Shown: in pieces, positions 1 to 5,619 of the stretch | Position numbering within the stretch: position 1 is the stretch's first letter | How the letters are laid out: the number at the start of each line of letters is the position of its first letter | Source of the DNA: Fidelibacterota bacterium | Lineage (GTDB): Bacteria > Marinisomatota > Marinisomatia > Marinisomatales > UBA1611 | NCBI GenBank assembly: GCA_002694025.1 | Contig: NZKX01000085.1 | Coordinates: forward strand, 1-10,674 | Direction: 5' to 3' | DNA: 10,674 bases | Program-made: the position numbers and the translations under genes | Notes under the pieces: model-generated | Databases searched by the model: none | What the model saw: only the letters and a program-made list of their open reading frames with translations | What the model was told of the DNA's origin: nothing

Positions 1-272
1 ACTCCAATCATTTTTACATCATTTATTCCCATGGACAGTAAATCATTATAAACAAGATTTAAAAAGTCGAACCGACTTCTGCAGGCGTTTCAATATTCAT
101 GCCCGAAATAAACTATACTAATTTCCCCAAAAAATGTATTCGGCCCGATCATTTGACCAAAAAATTCAGAATTAGGGTTTAGGTCTTCTAATTCAAAATC
201 ATTTTGAGAAAACAGTAGATTTACAATGAATAGGAAAAAAAACGAGAGAGTTCTAATCATCCTGATCTTCAT
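1..272 (-). CDS. Exported thioredoxin-fold selenoprotein (UGA-encoded Sec), C-terminus cut by window edge
   Basis: Conventional reading stops at a TGA (90-92) after 60 codons, in the middle of a thioredoxin-like fold. Read as selenocysteine, the frame stays open for 29 more codons to the window edge. The residues across the codon are HEY-U-NAC, a UxxC motif (Sec61, Cys64) just after a hydrophobic strand (GEISIVYF, 49-56). That is where CxxC or UxxC sits in TlpA/redoxin and SelP-like proteins. Residues 1-22 are a signal peptide (cleavage near FSQ-N), so the protein should act outside the cytoplasm as a thiol or peroxide oxidoreductase. A SECIS-like hairpin follows the TGA at the expected distance. 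The start could be ATG 272 or ATG 260 (MIRTLSFF); the second overlaps the stop of the upstream small ORF. Neither has a clear Shine-Dalgarno. The fold assignment is from pattern. The alternative is a truncated pseudogene, but the intact UxxC and hairpin argue against that. Confidence 0.8.
62..80 (-). promoter_or_regulatory. Bacterial SECIS-like hairpin after in-frame UGA
   Basis: In the mRNA sense, AAGTCG-GTT-CGACTT folds into a perfect 6-bp stem (64-78) with a 3-nt loop, extendable by a G-U and an A-U pair to 62-80. The core stem begins 11 nt after the TGA (90-92), and the apical loop begins with G at 72, 18 nt after the TGA. Bacterial SECIS elements bind SelB through a loop that starts with GG or GU on a short stem about 11 nt past UGA, as in E. 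coli fdhF. The loop here reads GU, preceded by the closing G. The hairpin lies within coding sequence, as bacterial SECIS elements do. The structure is seen directly; the function is inferred. Confidence 0.72.
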
Positions 273-354
273 TTATTCTATACCAAAGAGCGAGCAACAA
301 AGATCCAACAACAAAGGCAACCAAAATAATAAATATTAAAAGTTTTAAGGTCAC
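253..354 (-). CDS. Possible small single-pass membrane protein (33 aa)
   Basis: A GTG-started frame encodes a 33-residue peptide with a short basic N-terminus (MTLK), a continuous hydrophobic helix (LLIFIILVAFVVGSLLLALW, residues 5-24) and an acidic tail (RINEDQDD) ending in TAG. Its last codons overlap the possible ATG 260 start of the selenoprotein gene, an arrangement typical of translational coupling. The only upstream signals are a weak GGA about 9 nt before the GTG and a TAATTTTG (366-373) that resembles the -7 element of Bacteroidetes-type promoters, without a TTG at the matching -33 distance. An in-frame stop lies a short way upstream, so the start cannot move far. I do not recognise a family. 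Its shape, with a hydrophobic core and charged end, fits a real small membrane protein, but an AT-rich gap can produce such a frame by chance. Confidence 0.42.
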   Translation of the reverse strand: MTLKLLIFIILVAFVVGSLLLALWYRINEDQDD

Positions 355-419
355 TTGATAAATTCCAAAATTAATATATTCATTTTTTTATTAAATTAAA
401 ATTACTAAGAATAAAAAAG

Positions 420-1436
420 TCATTCCCATACTAAAATTTTTTTAGAGTCAATATATTTACATAATTCTTTTTTTAATTTTCCCATCATATTCTCCCGTGT
501 CTTTTTTGATAAAGCAACCGTATTGTTTTCAATAGAAAAATCTGAATAATAAATATCTGATTTAGGATTTCTTTTTCTTATTCTTTTAAAATATTCTTTA
601 TTCATTCTAAATGTTCCTATGCTAAGATCAAATATTTTTTTACTATCTACGTTATGAAACAGATATAAGAAAAATCTAGTATATATATCCTCCCAATTTT
701 CTATATTCATAACTGGGTCGATACATAATCTAACTTTCCAGCCTTTATCAATAGCAGATTTTATAGCTGCAATTCTTTTTGAAAGAGGAGGTGCTGAATG
801 TTCATAAGATTTGCATATAATTTCTGGTGAAATTGTCCAACTAAGAATAATATTTTCATTTGAATCTATATTTTCAATTAGCTTAAAGTTTGTACTTTTC
901 GTTCTTACTTCGATAATTAAATTTTTACAGTCTGAAGCAAATTTTATCCAATTTTTTGTTAATGGTAATATATGCTCCATTGCAAGCAAGTCGGTGTTGT
1001 AAGAGACAGAAATTATTTTTGGAGGACTCGAGGTTTTAGTTCCACTTACTTCTTTAGTTATTGCTTCTTGTAAATCATTTTGATTTACAAAAATCACGAT
1101 GTTACCGCTAGGGTACATACCCTGCAAAAAACAATAATCGCAATTATATAGGCAATTTAACATCGGGGTGATATAAAAAAAACCTGGTAATTGATGCCCT
1201 TGGACCATGTCAGAGACTGGATATAAAAAAGGAGGTGATTTTTTCGCAAGAATTAAATTTATTGATTGCTTTTGAGATTGGAAATCTTGTCCTGACCGAT
1301 TAAATATGTCCTTATAGTGATCAATTTCAATTATTGAAGAGTTCGAAAATTTTGTTAAAATAACTTTCGATAGAGGATACTCAAATGCCCCCCCTTCAAT
1401 GTAAATATGTGAAAATTTAGTTTGTAAGTTCTTCAC
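420..1436 (-). CDS. Radical SAM protein of the spore photoproduct lyase (SPL) family
   Basis: The protein shows the SPL layout from end to end. It has an N-terminal IYIEGGAFEYPLS stretch (like VYIEPRALEYPLG in Bacillus SplB), then CLYNCDYCFLQ with the CX3CX2C triad that binds the 4Fe-4S cluster. Next come a strand with SYNTDLLAMEH, a PPLSKRI...GWKVRL...DPVMNIENWED block and a late IGTFR...KRNPKSDI block. SPL reverses the UV-induced spore photoproduct using SAM. This organism is not expected to sporulate, so the substrate here is unknown. Where Bacillus SplB has its H-atom donor Cys141 (SCTSDIVG), this protein has Tyr (SYNTDLLA). I prefer the GTG start at 1436 because it gives the usual SPL N-terminal length and only a 20-nt overlap with the upstream nucleosidase gene. 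A TTG at 1484 (354 aa) is the alternative; neither has a clear Shine-Dalgarno. It ends at TGA 420-422, which I take as a true stop. Confidence 0.85.
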   Translation of the reverse strand: MKNLQTKFSHIYIEGGAFEYPLSKVILTKFSNSSIIEIDHYKDIFNRSGQDFQSQKQSINLILAKKSPPFLYPVSDMVQGHQLPGFFYITPMLNCLYNCDYCFLQGMYPSGNIVIFVNQNDLQEAITKEVSGTKTSSPPKIISVSYNTDLLAMEHILPLTKNWIKFASDCKNLIIEVRTKSTNFKLIENIDSNENIILSWTISPEIICKSYEHSAPPLSKRIAAIKSAIDKGWKVRLCIDPVMNIENWEDIYTRFFLYLFHNVDSKKIFDLSIGTFRMNKEYFKRIRKRNPKSDIYYSDFSIENNTVALSKKTRENMMGKLKKELCKYIDSKKILVWE

Positions 1437-2235
1437 AAATATTTTTAAATAGTTTATTTCTCTCTGATTTTGAAACTTGATCAAATTCAGGTATTAATGG
1501 GTATGAATAATCTGAATTACGAGTTTTTTTTACTTTTAAGTATCTTTTTAAAATTAAGCTCTGTGATTTTGTTAGTCGTAATCTAATGATAACTTGCTTC
1601 AACCATTCTTCATCATGTTTGTTAATAATATTTGGATTTATATCTTGGATTATTTTCATCTTATTAATTAATAAATCGATACCACTCAGGTGTGTTTTAA
1701 TCAAGTTTGAAAAGTACTTTTTATCATAATTCATTATGTCTTTATCCATAAAATCTGAAACTACTTTAATAAATGCTATATTATGAAGAGGACTTAACTT
1801 TGAACAAACCCTGAAAATTTCAGATGCTTCCATATCAACTAAGCTTTTAAAAGCTGTTCCACCATCGATAATTTCTTTATGAACAGTTGTGATCTCTGTT
1901 TCTTGATAGGAGTGTTTATAAAGTATATCTGGAAAATAAAATTTTTGATTTTTATTGTCATTTATTTTATTAATAATAAATACATCGCCCAGAGCGTGGA
2001 TACCTTTTTTACCACCAGCGGATCCGATATTTATAAATTGAACATGCCTTTGATTAACATTTTTAAAAAAACGACCTATTCTATATTCAATACGCTTTTT
2101 ACCAACTCCTATTGCTATAAGACAAAGGTCTTTTTTTCTAAAAACTGGAAAAGGAAAATTATTGTCTCTTTCTAAGTCATAATAATCTATAAATGGCTGA
2201 GACTCAGCTTTTAAAGCAGAAAGTATACACTGCAT
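1417..2235 (-). CDS. MTA/SAH nucleosidase-like enzyme (nucleoside phosphorylase superfamily)
   Basis: Residues 1-190 carry the hallmarks of the PNP/UDP phosphorylase fold in its MTAN-like branch. ALKAESQ has Glu11 in the place of the catalytic Glu12 of E. coli MTAN. NIGSAGG (69-75) and GDVFI (83-87) follow, then VDMEAS (133-138) with the ribose-binding Met-Glu, and VVSDFMD (158-164) with Asp161 in the place of the catalytic proton donor. All expected active-site positions are filled, so it is probably active. Likely substrates are methylthioadenosine, S-adenosylhomocysteine or 5'-deoxyadenosine. A helical, basic C-terminal extension (about 195-272) is not part of the standard domain and I do not recognise it. 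The gene begins 9 bases after the preceding gene and overlaps the SPL-family gene. A nucleosidase that clears 5'-deoxyadenosine would be a sensible partner for a radical SAM enzyme; that link is inferred. Confidence 0.82.
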   Translation of the reverse strand: MQCILSALKAESQPFIDYYDLERDNNFPFPVFRKKDLCLIAIGVGKKRIEYRIGRFFKNVNQRHVQFINIGSAGGKKGIHALGDVFIINKINDNKNQKFYFPDILYKHSYQETEITTVHKEIIDGGTAFKSLVDMEASEIFRVCSKLSPLHNIAFIKVVSDFMDKDIMNYDKKYFSNLIKTHLSGIDLLINKMKIIQDINPNIINKHDEEWLKQVIIRLRLTKSQSLILKRYLKVKKTRNSDYSYPLIPEFDQVSKSERNKLFKNICEELTN

Positions 2236-2244
2236 AATTATTTA

Positions 2245-2862
2245 TTAAAAAAATGAAAACCGAACTATCTTCTTTTTAGGTTTATATTTTGTTTTCCAAG
2301 GCTTTTTCCCTTCCCAAGATAATTTAAGACCTTCTAATCTTCCTTCTGGTCCAGGCATAAACTTACTTTCTTTGTTTTTCTTTTGAACATCTAGACTTAT
2401 GGATTCTAATATAAGTTTTTTGGTAGATCTAGATAGACGATCAAAGTCTTCATAAATAATATCTCTTCCAAATCTAAAACCTATGAGCCTTAGTAGTTTT
2501 CCAAAGTAAAAAAGAGAAGCCCCAGCTCCAACACCAATCAGAATGCCTTGTGAATTACCAAAAGCTGTATTCAGTTGCCCCGCAGCTCCGAGTCCTGCTG
2601 TGGCTGCTAGCGTAATAGACCCTAAAAACACAAAAGGTGTTCCACAATACTGATAAGATTTTTCAGAATAACGAACTTCCACCAAATTTTTAATGGGAAC
2701 TGTCATGAGGACGACACCATCATCCTCAATGAAAATCACTTCCTTGGATTCCACCTTAAACTGGTTTGCAGAAGTAAATACATCGTTTGCTTTAGTAAAA
2801 AGTTGAATGCGCTGTGGATAGCCCGCTGAAAAAAGGATCAAAATAATAACTAAAGTTCTCAA
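2245..2862 (-). CDS. Hypothetical exported/membrane protein with glycine-rich transmembrane hairpin
   Basis: I do not recognise a named family. Residues 1-16 form a short signal-like segment (RTLVIILILFSAGYPQ). Residues 18-66 look like a beta-rich stretch (FKVESKEVIFIEDDGV...VPIKNLVEVRYSE). Residues 75-95 and 104-126 are small-residue-rich hydrophobic helices that could form a membrane hairpin. The C-terminal ~70 residues are strongly basic (KPWKTKYKPKKKIVRF). This layout is common among small envelope proteins of the FCB group. The start is a TTG, with an in-frame stop just upstream and no ATG before the hydrophobic segment. It has no clear ribosome-binding site and lies 25 nt after the aminotransferase gene. 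The next gene follows after 9 nt, so it probably belongs to the same transcript as the nucleosidase and SPL-family genes. A role with them is not evident. Confidence 0.68.
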   Translation of the reverse strand: MRTLVIILILFSAGYPQRIQLFTKANDVFTSANQFKVESKEVIFIEDDGVVLMTVPIKNLVEVRYSEKSYQYCGTPFVFLGSITLAATAGLGAAGQLNTAFGNSQGILIGVGAGASLFYFGKLLRLIGFRFGRDIIYEDFDRLSRSTKKLILESISLDVQKKNKESKFMPGPEGRLEGLKLSWEGKKPWKTKYKPKKKIVRFSFF

Positions 2863-2887
2863 AATTAGATAAGTTTATTATGATAAT

Positions 2888-4024
2888 TTAAATCATCGAT
2901 TGCAATGCGTTCATTAAAGAATCTATATCTTTTTGATCATTGTATAAATGAATGGATAATCGAATAAGTTTTTCTTTATTCCATTCGAAAATAGGAACTT
3001 CAATCTTATGTTTCTTCCAAAGTTCCATTTTTAGATTTTTATTAATGTTTTTTGGAATAGGATACGAAATCATTTGCCCTAAAAATTGATTCCCATATGA
3101 TATAGGATCAGTCTGAAAAATACTTTGAAATTGTTTTATGGAATCTTGAATTAGTTTTTTACTATTTGTTTGAGATCCCTCTACTTCGCGATAAAAAAAT
3201 TCGATTATTTTTGGAACAGTTAAAAAAGCAGACATATCTCTTGTTCCTTGCCATTGAAAATCTTGTAAAAATTCTGAACTTTCTGGATCATCACCATTTT
3301 TTCCCCAACTGTATATTAAGGGCCTAATCCATTTTTGATGTTCTTTTTTCACAAATAAGAAAGAAGTGCCTTTAGGACCACACATCCATTTATGTAAAGC
3401 TCCAGTATAGAAATCACACCCAATTTTGGAAAGGTTTAAATCAATGTGTCCTGGAGCATGAGCTCCATCTACTATTGTTAGGATTTGTTTTTGCCTTGCA
3501 AAGTCAACTATTTCCTCAAGAGGAAATACCAAACCAGTTGGACTAGTAATATGGGAAAGGAAAAGTACTTTTGTTTTTGAAGATATTTTTTTTGAAATAT
3601 CATCAAAGAATTTATCTTTTGATTCTAAAGGAAGATTAATTTTTGCATTTTTAATCATAACGTTATTTTTTCTCCCCCAAACAGTCCATGCTCTTACTAA
3701 AGCACCATACTCATGATCTGTCATTAGGACTTCATCTACAGGTTTTAAGTCTAAATTATATATTATGTTTGAAATAGCTGTGGTTGGATTTTGGAAAAAC
3801 AAAATTTCGTCATGATCACACCCTAAAAATGCAGATAAAGATTCTCTTGATTTTCTTAATGCGTCATATAATTCATTAGTCAAAAATTGTACAGGTTGAT
3901 TTTCTAACTTGATTTGCCAGTTTTGATAATCCTCAAAGATTACTTTCGGGCATGCTCCAAAAGATCCGTGGTTTAAATAAGTAATATCTTCTTCAAAATA
4001 AAAGTGTTTTTTAATTGTTTTCAT
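2888..4024 (-). CDS. Class V PLP-dependent enzyme, isopenicillin-N-epimerase-like group
   Basis: This is a full-length (378 aa) fold-type I class V aminotransferase. It opens with YLNHGSFGACP (16-26), the substrate-side loop typical of the isopenicillin-N epimerase-like branch. IVDGAHAPGHID (184-195) holds Asp186, which should pair with the PLP ring nitrogen, and His189. ALHKWMCGPKGTSFL (209-223) holds Lys212, the Schiff-base lysine. WQGTRDMSAF (258-267) and the C-terminal IRLSIHLYND, with the carboxylate-binding Arg355, complete the active site. Members include epimerases, Cys-sulfoxide lyases such as EgtE, desulfurase-like enzymes and aminotransferases, so the exact reaction cannot be read from sequence. 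The start is ATG with GAGGG only 3 nt upstream, an unusually close Shine-Dalgarno-like sequence. No ergothioneine or beta-lactam genes are nearby to narrow the role. Confidence 0.9.
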   Translation of the reverse strand: MKTIKKHFYFEEDITYLNHGSFGACPKVIFEDYQNWQIKLENQPVQFLTNELYDALRKSRESLSAFLGCDHDEILFFQNPTTAISNIIYNLDLKPVDEVLMTDHEYGALVRAWTVWGRKNNVMIKNAKINLPLESKDKFFDDISKKISSKTKVLFLSHITSPTGLVFPLEEIVDFARQKQILTIVDGAHAPGHIDLNLSKIGCDFYTGALHKWMCGPKGTSFLFVKKEHQKWIRPLIYSWGKNGDDPESSEFLQDFQWQGTRDMSAFLTVPKIIEFFYREVEGSQTNSKKLIQDSIKQFQSIFQTDPISYGNQFLGQMISYPIPKNINKNLKMELWKKHKIEVPIFEWNKEKLIRLSIHLYNDQKDIDSLMNALQSMI

Positions 4025-4063
4025 AAACCCTCAAGCAATTAACCATAAAGAAATCATTAATAA

Positions 4064-4756
4064 TTAATAAGGAAGAGGTCTAAACAATCTATATAATTTG
4101 AAAAACAAGTAAATATGAATGAAGCCTAACACTTCAAAGCCTAAAATATACCATGGCCACTCTCCTATGAGCATTGGATTTTCTACTATTGGCCTCTTAG
4201 CCAAGTACATATAATTAGCTTCAAAGAGAAAGTTTGAAAAACCTATAAATGCTAGTAAAAACTGAAGTGCGATAAACATAGTCAACCATGATTTATCTTG
4301 CATTCGATATCCCAATACAATAGCAAATATCATGGGAGTCAATATTATTCCAGTATGACTGGCATAATATTCAAAAACCATAAATTCAGTTTTACCATGA
4401 TTAAGTTGAGGAGTGAGTAAAGCATGTAAGGCTCCTGGAGAGCCAATCAATGCTAAAAATTGAAAACCAAGCTTATTAGGTTTTATCAACATTATGCCTG
4501 CTAATATTCTAGAAAGGCCACAAAGATGTAAGGGTAACGATTCTGAAACAGACCAAAGTCCCTTTTCAAATAAATGATAATGTCGCACCATTTCTAAGGA
4601 AAGCAAAAAAAGTCCAAGAAAAGTCATTAGCAAATTCCTACGATCTGGGGGTATTCTAATAGCTAATTGAATAATTAGAACTGAAATGATAATTGACGAA
4701 ATAATTCCATACCACCAAAGACTAGAAAAAACTTCTATTATTTTAGGGATTACCAT
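4064..4756 (-). CDS. TIGR02206/TMEM164-family integral membrane protein (YwaF-like)
   Basis: The protein has 230 residues with about six or seven transmembrane helices (roughly 12-32, 41-58, 73-91, 97-115, 134-150, 157-178 and 202-222). Diagnostic motifs are SLPLHLCGLSR (73-83, Cys79), the SPGALHALLTPQL loop (106-118), FEYYASHTGI (128-137, His134) and NYMYLAKRP...GEWPWYILGFE (181-208). These match the TIGR02206 proteins (Bacillus YwaF type) and eukaryotic TMEM164. Human TMEM164 has been reported as an acyltransferase making ether phospholipids, with the conserved Cys as candidate nucleophile, so a lipid-modifying role is possible but unproven for bacterial members. It starts 9 nt after the upstream gene, so the two are probably co-transcribed. 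The aminotransferase gene follows after 39 nt. Confidence 0.85.
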   Translation of the reverse strand: MVIPKIIEVFSSLWWYGIISSIIISVLIIQLAIRIPPDRRNLLMTFLGLFLLSLEMVRHYHLFEKGLWSVSESLPLHLCGLSRILAGIMLIKPNKLGFQFLALIGSPGALHALLTPQLNHGKTEFMVFEYYASHTGIILTPMIFAIVLGYRMQDKSWLTMFIALQFLLAFIGFSNFLFEANYMYLAKRPIVENPMLIGEWPWYILGFEVLGFIHIYLFFKLYRLFRPLPY

Positions 4757-4765
4757 AGACTTTTT

Positions 4766-5566
4766 TTAAAATCGTCTAACTCGTTTTTTAAAAATAACAT
4801 TCTGCTCTATCATATTAATAATAATTTTATCATTAAGTGATTTAGGGTAATGGTAATTTGAAATATTTTGAACATCTAATCTCATTTTCTCAAAATATTC
4901 AATTGCAGGATTTTGTAAAGACAGTTTTATATTTTCTCTATCACCCTCTTCCCAATCAACATCAAATGATTTGAATAAATTTTGGATAATAGTAATTTGA
5001 TCTTTTTGAATAATTCCACTTAATCTTAATTTATAAAAAAACTTTCCAAGTGAAATTTGCAGACCTGTAAGATGTCCAGCTCTTGGCATCTTTTTCCTGT
5101 ATTTTTGTTCTAATTCTAAATCTTTTTTTATTATCCCAAGTATATCAAAAACAGTTGCTACCCCCTTATGTTTCGCAATAGGATCGTTGAGTTGCTTAGG
5201 AGCTAATAACTCAGGATCTTGGACAAGTATCTTCACTCTTTCTAAATAATTATTAATTAATCCAGAGTAATAAGCCCTCATTTTTTGAGTAGTATTCAAT
5301 CTCTCTTTTTTCGAAAGAAGCATGAAATATGTTGCATCTTTCAAGGATGATAATAGATCATTTATTAAACGATTTTTGTTATTAGAGCTTGATTCTAAAA
5401 AGGATAGCTGATGGGCGTCTTTATATTTATTAATAGGAGAACTTTTATCGGAAATGCAGGATTTAATTTTGTCATAATTTTTTTCATAAAATAAATTTAT
5501 TTTTTGTATTACAGTATCTGGGCCATACTTCGATCGAAGCTGCTTTGTAGTCAATAATTTCTTCAC
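4766..5566 (-). CDS. Hypothetical cytosolic protein, mostly alpha-helical
   Basis: I do not recognise this 266-residue protein. It has no signal peptide and no membrane segment. It is lysine-rich, appears mainly helical, and ends in a basic tail (FKKRVRRF). Regular spacing of hydrophobic residues around 60-110 and 190-260 suggests helical bundles; a PRAGHLTGLQISLGKF stretch (about 160-175) is its least ordinary part. The start is GTG with an AGG 6 nt upstream. An alternative is leaderless initiation from a TACATTTA element ending a few bases before. The preceding gene stops 53 nt upstream, and the next (a TIGR02206 membrane protein) starts 9 nt downstream. That suggests this gene leads a two-gene unit, and the pairing is the only functional hint. 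Base composition is like its neighbours. Confidence 0.65.
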   Translation of the reverse strand: MKKLLTTKQLRSKYGPDTVIQKINLFYEKNYDKIKSCISDKSSPINKYKDAHQLSFLESSSNNKNRLINDLLSSLKDATYFMLLSKKERLNTTQKMRAYYSGLINNYLERVKILVQDPELLAPKQLNDPIAKHKGVATVFDILGIIKKDLELEQKYRKKMPRAGHLTGLQISLGKFFYKLRLSGIIQKDQITIIQNLFKSFDVDWEEGDRENIKLSLQNPAIEYFEKMRLDVQNISNYHYPKSLNDKIIINMIEQNVIFKKRVRRF

Positions 5567-5573
5567 AATAGCC

Positions 5574-5605
5574 TAAATGTAATTGAGGTTGACAATTGAA
5601 TGCAA
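5574..5605 (-). promoter_or_regulatory. Weak FCB-type promoter-like site before the 266-aa hypothetical gene
   Basis: TACATTTA (5574-5581) is one mismatch from the TAnnTTTG -7 element of Bacteroidetes promoters. A TTG lies 21 nt upstream (5603-5605), slightly longer than the usual spacing. It sits in the only gap between the large surface-protein gene and the next unit. Transcription would begin close to the GTG at 5566, giving a nearly leaderless message. Such motifs are frequent by chance in AT-rich DNA. Confidence 0.22.
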
Positions 5606-5619
5606 TAAAGCAAAATATA

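Noticed and set aside
358..384. Short ATG frame (MNILILEFIK) ending in TGA in the gap before the small membrane ORF, considered as a Sec or leader peptide.
   Set aside because: After the TGA only one codon precedes TAA, and there is no redox motif or hairpin. The overlapping GTG frame explains the region better.
420..422. The SPL-family gene also ends in TGA, so it might be a second selenocysteine codon.
   Set aside because: The frame beyond reads only L-F-Y-S before TAG, there is no redox motif, and no hairpin follows. The protein already reaches the usual SPL end.
811..1002. Plus-strand open frame of 63 codons inside the SPL-family gene.
   Set aside because: It lies opposite strongly conserved radical SAM coding sequence and has no family signal. 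The other plus-strand frames (1879-2175, 6620-6823, 7287-7496, 7424-7609, 9474-9674) are rejected for the same reason: each lies opposite a well-supported minus-strand gene.
4025..4063. AT-rich gap between the TIGR02206 gene and the aminotransferase gene, checked for a terminator.
   Set aside because: It contains TTATTAATTATTAAT-like repeats but no GC stem followed by a T-run on the minus strand.
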